A stretch of DNA of 64,000 nt from Gymnodinialimonas ceratoperidinii (GTDB lineage Bacteria > Pseudomonadota > Alphaproteobacteria > Rhodobacterales > Rhodobacteraceae), in assembly GCF_019297855.1 (NCBI RefSeq), contig NZ_CP079194.1:607501-671500 (forward strand), given 5' to 3'. Shown piece after piece: positions 17,085 through 26,319 of this stretch (position 1 is the first letter of the stretch; each line of letters opens with the position of its first letter). The position numbers and the translations under genes are program-made. The notes beneath the pieces are model-generated. The model searched no databases and had not been told where the DNA came from. It saw only the letters and a program-made list of their open reading frames with translations.

Positions 17085-18644
17085 TTAGCTGTCAGCCAAT
17101 GTCGCGTTGAAAAGGTAGACCTTCTCGTCGGGACGCGGATCCCAGTCGACGCGGTTGCTCACGCCGTAGAAGTCCGGCTGGAAGTAGAGGTGCAGCCAGG
17201 GGCCGTCGTCGTAGAAGACCTGCAGCATCTCGTCGATGATCTCGCGCTGCTCTTCCTCGGACTCCGCGTTGCGGATGTCTTCCCAACGGTCGAACCAGCG
17301 GGGGTCATCCCAATGGGTGTAGTTGGTGCCCGAGTCGACCGCCGCGAGGTCGGTCATGTCGTAGAGCGGGCTCCACAGTGCGCCACCGGAACCGATGAAG
17401 TACAGCGGACCTGCGTTACGCTCACGGATGATCGGGATGTAGACGCTGGACCATTCCATGATCTGCAGATCGACATCCAGACCCACGTCACCCAACATCT
17501 GGGCGATGGCCTGCACGACGTTGGCATCGTTCAGGTAGCGGCCCTGACCAGCCTGGAAGGCGATGGAGAAGCGGGTGCCATCGTCGCCACGGGGCCAACC
17601 GGCCTCGTCCAGCAGGCGCTCGGCTTCTTCCGGATCGTAGGGATAGGGCTCGAGGTCCTGGTTCGCGTTGGGCGGGTTCACGATGCCGGTCATCCGCTCA
17701 CACTCGAAGTTCAACAGCTGCGAGCAGATCGCCGGAACGTTGATCGCGTACTGAAGCGCACGGCGCACGGCGGGATCCTGAATCGCGTCACCGCCGGGCT
17801 GTTCGGCCATGGCGTCGGACAGGTTGAAGCCCACGTACATGCGGCGCGTACCCTGGATCGGGGTCACTTCGGCAACGCCGGAGTTGTTGATCACGTCCAT
17901 CTGGTCGGGCGCCACGTTGGTGATGATGTCGACGTTGCCGGCCATCAGTTCCGCCGCGCGGGTGGAGGCTTCGGGGATGATCCGCCAGATGATGCGCTCG
18001 AAGCCCACGTCGGCTCCTTCCACGGCTTCCATCACGACTTCAGAGCCACGACGCCATTCGACCAGTTCGTAGGCGCCGGACCCAACGGGGTTGCTGGCCG
18101 CCTCGTCGAGGGTCATCGCCTCGTAGCTGTCCTTGCAGTGGATGAAGACCTCGGCGATCAGGCCGAACGCGATCGGGTTCGGTGCCCCAAGGTTGATCTG
18201 CACGCGTAGGTCATCCAGCGCTTCGGCGCTCTGGAAATCGATCGAGCTGAAGACGAAGCCGGGCGTGTTGCCGGTGAAGGCGTTTTCCGGATCGGCGGCG
18301 CGGTTGAACGAATAGGCGGCATCCTCGGCGGTGAGAGGCTCACCATCGTGGCAGGTCAGACCCTCGTTCAGGGTGTAGACATAGGCCATGCCGTCCTCGG
18401 AGATCTCGAGGTTGTTGGCCAGGTCGGGCTGCGCCTGACCTTCGCCGTCCATCGTGAACAGCGTTCCGAAGATGTGACGGGCAATGTTGGAGTTGTCCCG
18501 CGACGAAATCGGGGCCGGGTCGAGCGTGGTGATATCCGCGCTCAGACCGACAACAATCGTGTTCTCGTCGGGCGCGGCGTGGGCCCCCGCCACAAGGGCA
18601 AGGCTTGCAGCACCTGCGGCAAGCATCGTGTGTAGTCTTGGCAT
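17085..18644 (-). CDS. ABC transporter periplasmic peptide-type binding protein
   Basis: This 519-residue family 5 solute-binding protein is exported: a signal peptide of about 23 residues (MPRLHTMLAAGAASLALVAG...AHA) precedes the mature domain. Family features are ADITTLDPAPISSRDN near the N-terminus, GLTCHDGEPLTAEDAAYSFNRA (about 100-121), NPVGSGAYELVEW and AVRRALQYAINVPAI. Such proteins bind di- or oligopeptides, opines, nickel or other amides. The ATPase and permease genes lie nearby across the GntR gene. The ATG at the signal peptide is preferred over a frame 32 codons longer. The ligand is unknown. Confidence 0.92.
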   Translation of the reverse strand: MPRLHTMLAAGAASLALVAGAHAAPDENTIVVGLSADITTLDPAPISSRDNSNIARHIFGTLFTMDGEGQAQPDLANNLEISEDGMAYVYTLNEGLTCHDGEPLTAEDAAYSFNRAADPENAFTGNTPGFVFSSIDFQSAEALDDLRVQINLGAPNPIAFGLIAEVFIHCKDSYEAMTLDEAASNPVGSGAYELVEWRRGSEVVMEAVEGADVGFERIIWRIIPEASTRAAELMAGNVDIITNVAPDQMDVINNSGVAEVTPIQGTRRMYVGFNLSDAMAEQPGGDAIQDPAVRRALQYAINVPAICSQLLNFECERMTGIVNPPNANQDLEPYPYDPEEAERLLDEAGWPRGDDGTRFSIAFQAGQGRYLNDANVVQAIAQMLGDVGLDVDLQIMEWSSVYIPIIRERNAGPLYFIGSGGALWSPLYDMTDLAAVDSGTNYTHWDDPRWFDRWEDIRNAESEEEQREIIDEMLQVFYDDGPWLHLYFQPDFYGVSNRVDWDPRPDEKVYLFNATLADS

Positions 18645-18716
18645 TCGCTTTCCTTTCACCTGTTGGGTGGTCTTCTTTGGACTGTGTTCTTTATTGTCGC
18701 GTCGTCTTTTCAGTCC

Positions 18717-18731
18717 GGGTTGTCGCAACCC
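18717..18731. promoter_or_regulatory. GGGTTG-TCG-CAACCC inverted repeat before the binding-protein gene
   Basis: A perfect 6-bp inverted repeat around TCG lies in the 135-base gap between the GntR gene and the binding-protein start. Its core GTTGTCGCAAC resembles the TTGTCGACAA element elsewhere in the locus. It could be a weaker GntR operator or an RNA hairpin; no T-run follows, so it is not a terminator. Confidence 0.35.
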
Positions 18732-18779
18732 CGAAGGCATCCATGCGGCGGCAGGCGCGTTATGTCTGGTCTTCGGCGG

Positions 18780-19475
18780 TCACAATGCTTCGACAATGGA
18801 CGCCGGATCAAAGGCGGCCAGAATGCGGGTGTGGTCAGAGATCAGCTCGATCGCGCGGGCCGCGTCGCCATCGGCGAGGGCCTGAACGATCGGCGGGTGG
18901 TTGCTGGCAACTTCGAGGAGGTTGCGTTCGTCACGGTTGCGCAGCGCCATGATCTGGTGAATGCGCAGGTAAAGGTTCTTCCACGACGCCAGCAGAAGGT
19001 CATGGTCGGCCAAACGGATCAGCGCGTGGTGGAACGCCTCGTCGGCAGCCACGAGGGCGGGGAAGTCATCGGCTTCAGCGGCCGCGATCATCTGGTCGCA
19101 ATGGGTGCGCAGATCGTCGAGCGGTGCGCCGATCTCGAGGATGCGGGTCACGGCCATGACCTCGAAAGCCTCACGCAGGCTGTAGGTCTCTTCCACCTCG
19201 CGGGCGGTCAGCGGCTTCACGCGCTTGCCCTTGTAGGCGATGGTCTCGACCAACCCGTCGTTCTCGAGGATCTGGATCGCCTCGCGGATCGGCGCGCGCG
19301 AGACGTTCATCTGCTCGGCCAGCGCCGTTTCGACCAGCCCGGTCCCCGGCTTGAGCCGCCCGTCCAGAATCGCGTTGCGGAGCCGGTCGGCCACCTGCAC
19401 GCGCAGCGGCACGTTCTCGATCGGCTGCATGTCGGGGGGGAGGGGATCGGCGAAGGCCGACTTCACGTTCTTCAT
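18780..19475 (-). CDS. GntR-family (FCD) transcriptional regulator
   Basis: This 231-residue regulator has an N-terminal winged helix-turn-helix (about 18-85; LRVQVADRLRNAILDGRLKPG, ALAEQMNVSRAPIREAIQILENDGLV) and an all-helical FCD ligand domain (about 95-220). FCD domains bind a metal through Asp and three His; EAFHHAL and SDHTRI are consistent with this. The start is the ATG giving MKNVKSAF because AAAGGA lies at good spacing before it; another ATG lies seven codons upstream. It lies between the importer ATPase and binding-protein genes, so it probably senses the transported compound or a breakdown product. A shared palindrome suggests it also controls the 28-52 kb island. Confidence 0.9.
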   Translation of the reverse strand: MKNVKSAFADPLPPDMQPIENVPLRVQVADRLRNAILDGRLKPGTGLVETALAEQMNVSRAPIREAIQILENDGLVETIAYKGKRVKPLTAREVEETYSLREAFEVMAVTRILEIGAPLDDLRTHCDQMIAAAEADDFPALVAADEAFHHALIRLADHDLLLASWKNLYLRIHQIMALRNRDERNLLEVASNHPPIVQALADGDAARAIELISDHTRILAAFDPASIVEAL

Positions 19476-19804
19476 TGGAAAATTCCTTTGTTGCATACGC
19501 GCTGTGACCGCCGGGACTGTCGGATAGGCTGATCGCCCCAGACATGCCCTGCAGGAAATTGGCGATACTTAAAGGAAGGTAGGTGGGGTGTCGCAAGATT
19601 AAACGGCATTGCCAGCGTCGATTGCATACAACCCGTGACAATTCGGGTGTCTGTAGCGTGTCGCCTGCAAGTTGTGTGTTGTCGACAATCCATAAGTGGA
19701 CAATGCGGCAGCGTTTGGCGACTTGTCAAGGATTCATGCCATTCCATGCGGGGTTCGTGAAATCGCGCCGGAAAAAGTGGCAATCACCTCTCCGGCGCGG
19801 GGTC
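19476..19804. other. Intergenic region upstream of the GntR gene
   Basis: This gap of 329 bases holds no gene. It contains a possible minus-strand promoter for the GntR gene (TTGCGA at 19596-19591, 17-base spacer, TTTAAG at 19573-19568), the TGTCGACAATCCATAA element at 19680-19695, and a 9-bp inverted repeat (CGCGCCGGA/TCCGGCGCG) at 19764-19799 just after the OppF-like stop. The last may stop or stabilise the ATPase transcript, but no clean T-run follows. Confidence 0.5.
19679..19696 (+). promoter_or_regulatory. Putative GntR operator, copy A
   Basis: TTGTCGACAA is a perfect palindrome here, continuing as TGTCGACAATCCATAA. That 16-mer matches the element at 21993-22008 at 15 of 16 positions. 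Its position upstream of the GntR gene fits autoregulation. The -10-like CATAAG on the plus strand is weak, and no plus-strand gene follows. Confidence 0.5.
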
Positions 19805-20773
19805 TCAGGTCGTGTGAATACAGGCACTTGCGTGCCCTTCGCCCACCGGAACCAGAGGCGGCACCACCTTGGCGCATTCCGGAGTGGCCAGAGGGCAGCG
19901 GGTGCGGAATACGCAACCGCTCGGCGGATTGATCGGGCTGGGGATGTCACCCTTCAGAATCACCCGGTCGCGCCGTTTGCCGGGCGTCGGGACTGGCACC
20001 GCCGAGAGCAGCGCCTGCGTGTAGGGGTGGTTCGGCCGTGCATAAAGATCCGCGACCGAGGCGATCTCCATCACCCGGCCAAGGTACATGACGATGACCC
20101 GGTCGCAGATATGTTCCACGACGCCCAGATCGTGGGCAATGAAGAGCATCGTCAGGTTCAGGTCGGTCTTCAGGTCTTCCAGCAGGTTGATCACCTGCGC
20201 CTGGATCGACACGTCGAGCGCCGAGACGGGTTCATCCGCCACGATGAAGTCCGGCTCCACCGCGAGCGCGCGGGCGATGCCGATGCGCTGACGCTGACCG
20301 CCGGAGAATTCATGGGGGAAGCGATCCAGATGATCGCGCGACAGCCCGACCTTCTCCAGCAGCGCGGTAGCCCGATCCTCATGGTCCGAGGCCGAGCCGA
20401 TGCGATGCAGCCGCAGGGGATGCGTCAGGATCTCGCGCACCTTGGAGCGCGGATTGAGGCTCGCGTAGGGGTCCTGAAAGATGATCTGCATCTTCTTGCG
20501 ATAGGCCCGCATGTCGCGGCCGTTCAGCCCCATGACGTCGACGCCATTGAACTTCACGTTCCCGCTCGTGGCCTCTTCCAGCCGCAGCAGCGTCCGGCCC
20601 ACGGTGGTCTTGCCCGAGCCGCTCTCGCCCACCAGCCCCACGACCTCGCCGGGGTTGATCGAGAACGAGATGTCATCGACCGCTTTCACGTTGTTCACCA
20701 CGCGCTGCAGGACGCCGCCGTGGATCGGGAAATATTTGTGCAGGTTTTCGACTTGAAGCAGCGGGGTCGTCAT
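19805..20773 (-). CDS. Peptide-type ABC importer ATPase (OppF/DppF-like)
   Basis: This 322-residue ATPase energises the importer. Walker A is GESGSGKTT, the signature is [16 protein letters not shown], Walker B is [12 protein letters not shown] and the switch His is in IAHDLG. The C-terminal oligopeptide/dipeptide domain with spaced Cys (CVFRTRC...C) is present, typical of OppF/DppF. Its ATG overlaps the stop of the OppD-like gene as ATGA. Residues [14 protein letters not shown] mark the ABC start. Confidence 0.94.
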   Translation of the reverse strand: MTTPLLQVENLHKYFPIHGGVLQRVVNNVKAVDDISFSINPGEVVGLVGESGSGKTTVGRTLLRLEEATSGNVKFNGVDVMGLNGRDMRAYRKKMQIIFQDPYASLNPRSKVREILTHPLRLHRIGSASDHEDRATALLEKVGLSRDHLDRFPHEFSGGQRQRIGIARALAVEPDFIVADEPVSALDVSIQAQVINLLEDLKTDLNLTMLFIAHDLGVVEHICDRVIVMYLGRVMEIASVADLYARPNHPYTQALLSAVPVPTPGKRRDRVILKGDIPSPINPPSGCVFRTRCPLATPECAKVVPPLVPVGEGHASACIHTT

Positions 20774-21804
20774 GATGCCTGCCTTTCGCTGAGATTGAGC
20801 TCCTGCCACCGGACGCAGCGGATGAGGTGACCGTCTGCGGCGACTTCCAGCGGCGGCTCCGCGGCGGTGCAACGCTCGGTCGCGAAGGCGCAACGGGGGT
20901 GGAAGCGGCAGCCTTGCGGCAGATTGGTGAGCGCGGGAACGGTGCCGGGGATCGCCTCCAGCCGGGTCTTGTTGATCGACGAGCCGAGCCGCGGGATCGA
21001 GTTCATCAACCCGGCCGTGTAGGGCATCCGCGGGTTCGCGAAGATATCCTCCACCGAGGCCGTTTCGACCACCTGCGCCGCGTACATCACCACGACGCGG
21101 TCGGCGACTTCGGCCACCACGCCGAGGTCGTGGGTGATGAAGATGATCGCCATGCCGAGCTTCTTCTGGAGGTCTTCCATCAGCTCCAGCATCTGCGCCT
21201 GAATCGTCACGTCGAGCGCGGTCGTCGGCTCGTCCGCGATCAGGATGCGCGGCTCGCAGGCCAGTGCCATGGCGATCATCGCCCGCTGCCGCATCCCGCC
21301 CGACATCTCGTGCGGATAGTTGTCGACCCGGCGCGTGGGCTCGGGAATGCCGACGAGGTCCAGCATCTCGATCGCCCGCGCCCGCGCCTTGGCGGCGGAG
21401 AGCTTCTCATGGCGGATCACCATCTCAGAGATCTGCTGGCCGATGGTATGCACCGGATTGAGGCTCGTCATCGGCTCCTGGAAGATCATGCCGATCTCCT
21501 TGCCGCGAATGTCGCGCATCTCCGCGTCGCTCAGGTCGGTGATCTCACGACCGTGCAGCTTGATGCTGCCGCCGGAAATGCGGCCCACGTCCTTGGGCAG
21601 CAGGCCCATGATCGACAGGCTCGTCACCGATTTGCCCGACCCGCTTTCACCGACAATCGCCAGCGTTTCCCCGGCGTGGACATCGAAACTGACGCCATCC
21701 ACGGCGCAGACCGACAGCGATTTGCTCAGGTCGAAGGTCGTCTGCAGATCGCGCACCTGCAACAGCGGCGTGCCTGCGGGCGGGGCGGTATCGTCATGCA
21801 ACAT
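20770..21804 (-). CDS. Peptide-type ABC importer ATPase (OppD/DppD-like)
   Basis: This 344-residue ATPase pairs with the OppF-like protein. Walker A is GESGSGKSV, the signature [16 protein letters not shown], Walker [13 protein letters not shown] and the switch His ITHDLG. The C-terminal peptide-transporter domain ([19 protein letters not shown]) is present. GGM in place of GGQ in the signature is common in OppD. The ATG giving MLHDDTAPP is chosen; ten extra codons upstream are possible. It begins the minus-strand importer genes, opposite the permease genes. Confidence 0.94.
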   Translation of the reverse strand: MLHDDTAPPAGTPLLQVRDLQTTFDLSKSLSVCAVDGVSFDVHAGETLAIVGESGSGKSVTSLSIMGLLPKDVGRISGGSIKLHGREITDLSDAEMRDIRGKEIGMIFQEPMTSLNPVHTIGQQISEMVIRHEKLSAAKARARAIEMLDLVGIPEPTRRVDNYPHEMSGGMRQRAMIAMALACEPRILIADEPTTALDVTIQAQMLELMEDLQKKLGMAIIFITHDLGVVAEVADRVVVMYAAQVVETASVEDIFANPRMPYTAGLMNSIPRLGSSINKTRLEAIPGTVPALTNLPQGCRFHPRCAFATERCTAAEPPLEVAADGHLIRCVRWQELNLSERQAS

Positions 21805-21979
21805 GGCTGTAGCTTCCGTTCTTGCGGTGCGCACAGACGACGCGGGAAATCACCCGCGGTCCGGTGCGCTTCGTCGTTTTTTTCATCACCGGTGCCCCTT
21901 CGTTAAGCGCGTCTTTCACGGTGGCGCTTTGTCATTCGTTTCCCGATTTGCGCGCTTGACGCTTCGATATCTGCGTGCT

Positions 21980-22009
21980 TTGATTGTTCTACTGTCGACA
22001 ATCTATAAT
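21980..22009 (+). promoter_or_regulatory. Permease promoter with GntR-type operator, copy B
   Basis: A consensus -10 (TATAAT, 22004-22009) is preceded by TTGATT at 21980-21985 with an 18-base spacer. The element TGTCGACAATCTATAA spans 21993-22008, so the palindrome sits between -35 and -10 and a bound repressor would block polymerase. GATTGT (21982-21987) and ACAATC (21998-22003) form an outer inverted repeat. Confidence 0.6.
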
Positions 22010-22030
22010 CCACTTTGGGAGAACATTGAA

Positions 22031-22114
22031 ATGATTGTCAAGCTTCCCGACCCGGCGATCTTGCGAAAGCTGAAGTTCGCTTCGGAGTCGACAACACGTG
22101 TGTCGTTGCGATGA
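22031..22114 (+). CDS. Possible 27-residue leader peptide
   Basis: A short frame (MIVKLPDPAILRKLKFASE...) begins about 15-20 bases after the predicted transcription start, with GGGAGA eight bases before the ATG, and ends 63 bases before the permease GTG. It is basic and not obviously membrane-spanning. It could be a leader peptide or chance; there is no family match I recognise. Confidence 0.3.
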   Translation: MIVKLPDPAILRKLKFASESTTRVSLR

Positions 22115-22177
22115 ACGATTGGGCACTGATTGTATCTGAGCGCGCTGACGTGGCCGTAATAACAGGAGCGCGTTAAC

Positions 22178-23152
22178 GTGTGGACCTTTCTTGTAAGACG
22201 CTTGCTGCAAAGCGTTATCGTATTGATCGGCGTGACGCTGATCAGCTTCGTGTCGCTCCAGATCGGCGGCGACCCGACCTATTTGTACGTATCCGAGAAC
22301 GCGAGCGTCGAGGAAATCGAAGCCGCGCGGATCGCACTGGGATTCGACCGGCCGCTGCATGTTCAGTACCTCAGCTACATCTGGAACGTGCTGCAGGGTG
22401 ATTTCGGCAATTCGCTCAGCTACCGCCAACCCGCCATGGGCGTGGTGCTGGAGGCGATGCCCGCCACGATCGAGCTGACGATCTTCTCCCTCGTGCTGGC
22501 CATCGGCCTCTCGATTCCTCTGGGCATCTACGCCGCGCTCAACCGCGGCAAGCCGGTGGACGGCGGCATCATGACCGTCGCCATGCTGGGCCAGTCGATC
22601 CCGAACTTCTGGATGGGCATCATGATGTTCCTCTACTTCGGGCTCTACCTCGGCTGGTTCCCGATCTCGGGCCACGTGCCGTTTCTCGAACCGCTCTTTG
22701 CGGGCAACTTCGGCGAGGCGTTCCGCAACCTGCCGGGCTCCCTCCATCACATGGTGATGCCGGCCTTGGCAGTGGGGACCTACACGCTCGCCCGCAACGC
22801 GCGACTGGTGCGTTCGTCGATGTTGGAGGTGTTGCAACAGGATTACGTCCGCACCGCCCGGTCCAAGGGCATCTCCGAGAATCGCGTGGTCATGCACCAC
22901 GCCATGCGCAACGCATGGTTGCCGGTCGTCACCATGATCGGCCTCGAATTCGGCTTCCTTCTGGGCGGCGTCGTCGTGGTCGAGACGGTCTTCTCCTATC
23001 CCGGCATCGGTCGCCTCGTGTTCCTCGCGATCAACCAGCGCGACATTCCCGTCGTGCAGGCCTCGGTGATCCTGCTGGCCGTGCTGTTCATTCTACTCAA
23101 TCTGATCGTCGATCTGATCTACGCGCGACTTGATCCGCGCGTGAAGCTATAG
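22178..23152 (+). CDS. Peptide-type ABC importer permease (DppB/OppB-like)
   Basis: This 324-residue inner-membrane permease has six hydrophobic segments, the first at about residues 9-30 (LLQSVIVLIGVTLISFVSLQIGGDP). The EAA-like coupling loop is YVRTARSKGISENRVVMHHAMRNA (about 225-248). It starts at a GTG preceded by AGGAG at nine bases. It forms the pore with the DppC-like protein encoded 13 bases later. Confidence 0.94.
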   Translation: MWTFLVRRLLQSVIVLIGVTLISFVSLQIGGDPTYLYVSENASVEEIEAARIALGFDRPLHVQYLSYIWNVLQGDFGNSLSYRQPAMGVVLEAMPATIELTIFSLVLAIGLSIPLGIYAALNRGKPVDGGIMTVAMLGQSIPNFWMGIMMFLYFGLYLGWFPISGHVPFLEPLFAGNFGEAFRNLPGSLHHMVMPALAVGTYTLARNARLVRSSMLEVLQQDYVRTARSKGISENRVVMHHAMRNAWLPVVTMIGLEFGFLLGGVVVVETVFSYPGIGRLVFLAINQRDIPVVQASVILLAVLFILLNLIVDLIYARLDPRVKL

Positions 23153-23165
23153 GGGCGCCTGACAC

Positions 23166-24104
23166 ATGGCTGACACCACTCCACCACCCACCGCGTCCTC
23201 GACGCAGGCGATCAGCGGCATGGCGAGTTCCTACCGCCGCAAGGAGCTGCGCCGCGCGTTCCAGAGCATGCTCACCAGCCGCTGGGCGCTTGTCGGGATG
23301 TTCATCCTGCTGGTCGTGACCTTCATCGCGATCTTCGGGCCGTGGCTCGCGCCGTTCGACCCGAACCGGCAGAACATCATGATGCGCCTGCTGGAGCCGG
23401 GCTCGGCCGGGGCGGGCGACCTGACCTATTGGTTGGGTTCCGACCAGCTCGGGCGCGACGTGTTCTCGCGCCTGCTCTACGGCGCGCGGGTCTCGCTGCT
23501 CGTCGGGGTCGCGGCCATCGTGGTCGGCGGCGCGCTCGGCACCATCGCGGGGCTCGTTTCGGGCTATTATGGCGGCTGGATCGACGACGTGATCATGCGT
23601 CTGGGCGATATCCAGCTGGCGTTTCCCTTCATCCTGCTGGCGATCATGTTCCTTGTCGTTCTGGGGCCGGGGTTGATGAACATCATCCTCGTTCTCGGGA
23701 TCGGGCAATGGATCACCTACGCGCGAATCGTTCGGGCGCAGACCCTCAGCCTGCGTGAGAAGGAATACGTCGAGGCCGCCCGCGCCATGGGCGACAGCAC
23801 CTTCTCGATCCTGTTCAAGACGATCCTGCCCAACATCATCGCCCCGCTGACCGTCATCGCCTCGTTCAACGTGGCCGGCGTGATCCTGTCGGAAGCGGCG
23901 CTGTCCTTCCTCGGCCTCGGCGTTCCGCCCGAGGTGCCGACCTGGGGCAGCATGTTGTCGGAAAGCCGTGACCATCTGTTGTCGAACAAATGGTGGATGG
24001 CGGTCTTCCCCGGCCTCGCCATCGTGCTGACGGTGCTGGCCTTCAACATCATCGGCGACTGGCTGCGAGACTTCCTCGACCCGCGCCTGAAGGAAAACGG
24101 CTGA
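23166..24104 (+). CDS. Peptide-type ABC importer permease (DppC/OppC-like)
   Basis: This 312-residue permease has an N-terminal cytoplasmic tail of about 45 residues, then six membrane segments. The sequence LGSDQLGRDVFSRLLYGARVSL (about 92-113) is the OppC/DppC hallmark, and the EAA loop is YVEAARAMGDSTFSILFKTILPN. A terminator follows 30 bases after the stop, closing the permease transcript. Confidence 0.94.
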   Translation: MADTTPPPTASSTQAISGMASSYRRKELRRAFQSMLTSRWALVGMFILLVVTFIAIFGPWLAPFDPNRQNIMMRLLEPGSAGAGDLTYWLGSDQLGRDVFSRLLYGARVSLLVGVAAIVVGGALGTIAGLVSGYYGGWIDDVIMRLGDIQLAFPFILLAIMFLVVLGPGLMNIILVLGIGQWITYARIVRAQTLSLREKEYVEAARAMGDSTFSILFKTILPNIIAPLTVIASFNVAGVILSEAALSFLGLGVPPEVPTWGSMLSESRDHLLSNKWWMAVFPGLAIVLTVLAFNIIGDWLRDFLDPRLKENG

Positions 24105-24133
24105 CGCGTCAGCCCAACGAACCCCTGACCTGG

Positions 24134-24163
24134 CCCCGACCTCCCGTAGGTCGGGGTTTTTTT
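24134..24163 (+). terminator. Rho-independent terminator after the permease genes
   Basis: The stem CCCCGACCT/AGGTCGGGG (9 bp, 5-base loop) is followed by seven T. It closes the plus-strand permease transcript. Confidence 0.92.
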
Positions 24164-24432
24164 GTGCTTGGGACAGGACACAGGAGAAACGGCGGGGGCC
24201 GGCGCAGCTCAGGCTGATTCCCAGACGCAGCTCACGCGCCTGCGGCTCTCTGGTGCGGTATGTTATGTTTTTCAATGAGATAGAGGTCCTGCGCAAGCCT
24301 GAACGCCCTGCACACATCAGGCTCCCGCCCCCTCTTTTTCGAGGCACACAGGAGAGCCTTTTCCAATCAACGAGGGTTCAGGGAAAGGGCAGGGACCGGA
24401 CCGACAGACGCCGCGCCCGGTCCGTGTAATCG
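24164..24432. other. Intergenic region with no recognised gene
   Basis: The 269 bases between the permease terminator and the exporter stop hold no convincing reading frame. A 7-bp inverted repeat GGACCGG/CCGGTCC near 24391-24423 lies just after the exporter stop on the minus strand; without a T-run it is at best a weak terminator. Confidence 0.4.
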
Positions 24433-26319
24433 TCACGAGGATTGCGGATCGCTCGCCACCTCGGGCAGGTCGTCGAACGACCCGTAGTTCACGCTGTAGA
24501 GCTGCGAATAGAGCCCGCCGAGCGCCATCAGCTCTTCATGGTTGCCCTGCTCCAGCACCTCGCCCGCCTGCAACACGATGATCTTGTCCGCGTCTCGGAT
24601 CGTGGCCAGCCGGTGGGCGATCACAAGCCCCGTCCGACCCGTCAGCAACGTCACCAGAGCTTTCTGGATCAGCATCTCGGTATAGCTGTCGATGCTCGCC
24701 GTAGCCTCGTCCAGCACCAGGATGCGCGCATCGGCCACCAGCGCGCGGGCGAAGCTGACAAGCTGCCGCTGCCCAAGCGAGAGCGAGCCGCCCCGCTCCC
24801 CCATCTCGGTCTGATAACCCGCCGGAAGCTCCATGATGAAATCATGCGTGCCCACGGCCTTGGCGGCTGCCATGACGTCCTCGTCAGTGGCGTCGGTCTT
24901 GTTGTAGCGGATGTTCTCCATCAGCGTGCCGCTGAACAGGTAAGGCTCCTGCAACACCATGGCGATCTCGCGCCCGATGGAGGCCTGAGTAAGGTTGCGC
25001 ACGTCGTGGCCGTCGACCAGCACCTGGCCGCCCTGCACGTCGTAGAAGCGGTTCAGCAGTGACATGGCGCTGGACTTGCCCGAGCCGGTTGGCCCGACAA
25101 GGGCCACCGTCTCACCGGGGTTCACCTTGAAGCTGACGTTCTTCAGCACCGGCTCCGCCGGATTGTAGCCGAAGGTCACGTTGCGGAATTCCACCGCGCC
25201 CTCGGTTTCGTGCGGCAGGTCCACGGCGTCTTCCGCGTCCTTGATGTCCACCCGGACGTCGAGCACGTCGATCAGCCGCTGCCCCGAGGCCATGGCCCGC
25301 TGCATCACCGAATACTGCATGGTCAGCGAGCGGATCGGGTCGAAGAAGCGCTGGATGTAGAACAGGAAGGCGACCATGACGCCGACCTCCAGCGTCTCGC
25401 CGAGCACCATGGAGCCGCCGACGACCACGACCACCGCCATGGCGATGCCGGTCAGGCTGTCCACGATCGGCACCATGACCTGCGCGTATTTCGAGGCGGT
25501 GCGATGCGCCATCAAGGTCGCCTGCGCCTTGTCGCGATAGAGGCCGAAGTTCACGCCCTGCCGGTCCATGCTCTGCACCGTGCGGACGCCGTGGATCGCC
25601 TCGGCCAGCGCGCCGTTGGTGACCGAGTTGGCCTCATGGGCGGCCATGAAGGCGGCCCGGGCGCGGGGCAGCCAGATGATCCGCACGAGGAACAGCACCG
25701 GCAGCACGCAGAGCGTCAGAAGCCCCAGTTTCAGGTCGAGCCATAGCATTGAGGCGATGATCCCGAAGAGCAGCACGATGTCGCCCACCGATAGCACCGA
25801 GGTCTCGAGGAATTCCTGCATCGCGTTCACGTCGCCCTGCAGACGCGACATCAGGCGGCCCACCTCGGTCTTGTCCATGAAGCTGAGCGACACGTCCTGC
25901 AGGTGTCCGAACATGGCGGTGCGAATGTCGAAGAGCACGTTCTCGGCGGCCTTGCCGACCACGCTCTCCTGCACCCAGGCGGCGCCGTAGTTGAGGCCGA
26001 TGGCCACCGCGAAAGCGATGATCGCGTTGCGCAGGGCCGATTGGCCCGCGGCATCGGCGGTCAGCCCGTTATCGATGGCGTAGCTGATGATCAACGGGAT
26101 CACGATCTGGGTGCCGGTGAAGATCAGCACCGCCACCACGGCGATGATCAACTGCCGCCGGTAGGGCGAGACGAACTCCCAGATCCGCGCCACGATGTTG
26201 CGGTCGAAGACGCGGCCGAACATGTCTTCCTCGATCCGGTGCGAGCCCACGACCGCGCGGGGCGGGCGGCGGCCATTGTCGCGGACGTCGCCGCGTTCGA
26301 CTTCAAGTTCGTCGCTCAT
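24433..26319 (-). CDS. ABC exporter half-transporter with consensus ATPase site
   Basis: This 628-residue type IV exporter subunit has six membrane helices (about 45-330) and a C-terminal ATPase domain. Walker A is GPTGSGKSS, the signature LSLGQRQLVSFARAL, Walker B ILVLDEATASID with catalytic Glu, and the switch His is in VIAHRLATI. It overlaps the upstream exporter gene as ATGA, so the two probably form a heterodimer exporting a lipid, drug or peptide. It resembles MdlB/BmrA-type proteins; the substrate is unknown. Confidence 0.92.
   Translation of the reverse strand: MSDELEVERGDVRDNGRRPPRAVVGSHRIEEDMFGRVFDRNIVARIWEFVSPYRRQLIIAVVAVLIFTGTQIVIPLIISYAIDNGLTADAAGQSALRNAIIAFAVAIGLNYGAAWVQESVVGKAAENVLFDIRTAMFGHLQDVSLSFMDKTEVGRLMSRLQGDVNAMQEFLETSVLSVGDIVLLFGIIASMLWLDLKLGLLTLCVLPVLFLVRIIWLPRARAAFMAAHEANSVTNGALAEAIHGVRTVQSMDRQGVNFGLYRDKAQATLMAHRTASKYAQVMVPIVDSLTGIAMAVVVVVGGSMVLGETLEVGVMVAFLFYIQRFFDPIRSLTMQYSVMQRAMASGQRLIDVLDVRVDIKDAEDAVDLPHETEGAVEFRNVTFGYNPAEPVLKNVSFKVNPGETVALVGPTGSGKSSAMSLLNRFYDVQGGQVLVDGHDVRNLTQASIGREIAMVLQEPYLFSGTLMENIRYNKTDATDEDVMAAAKAVGTHDFIMELPAGYQTEMGERGGSLSLGQRQLVSFARALVADARILVLDEATASIDSYTEMLIQKALVTLLTGRTGLVIAHRLATIRDADKIIVLQAGEVLEQGNHEELMALGGLYSQLYSVNYGSFDDLPEVASDPQSS

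Larger units (their letters stand above)
21805..22177. other. Divergent control region between importer ATPases and permeases
   Basis: This 373-base gap contains a strong plus-strand promoter with the palindromic element (21980-22009), a possible short coding frame (22031-22114) and a second TCGACAA half-site at 22088-22094. Near 22092-22101 there is an ACACGTGT palindrome. No clear promoter for the minus-strand ATPase genes was recognised. Confidence 0.5.

Noticed and set aside
21805..22177. Riboswitch ahead of the importer permeases
   Set aside because: No known riboswitch core could be recognised by eye; the palindrome lies in promoter DNA rather than in the leader RNA.
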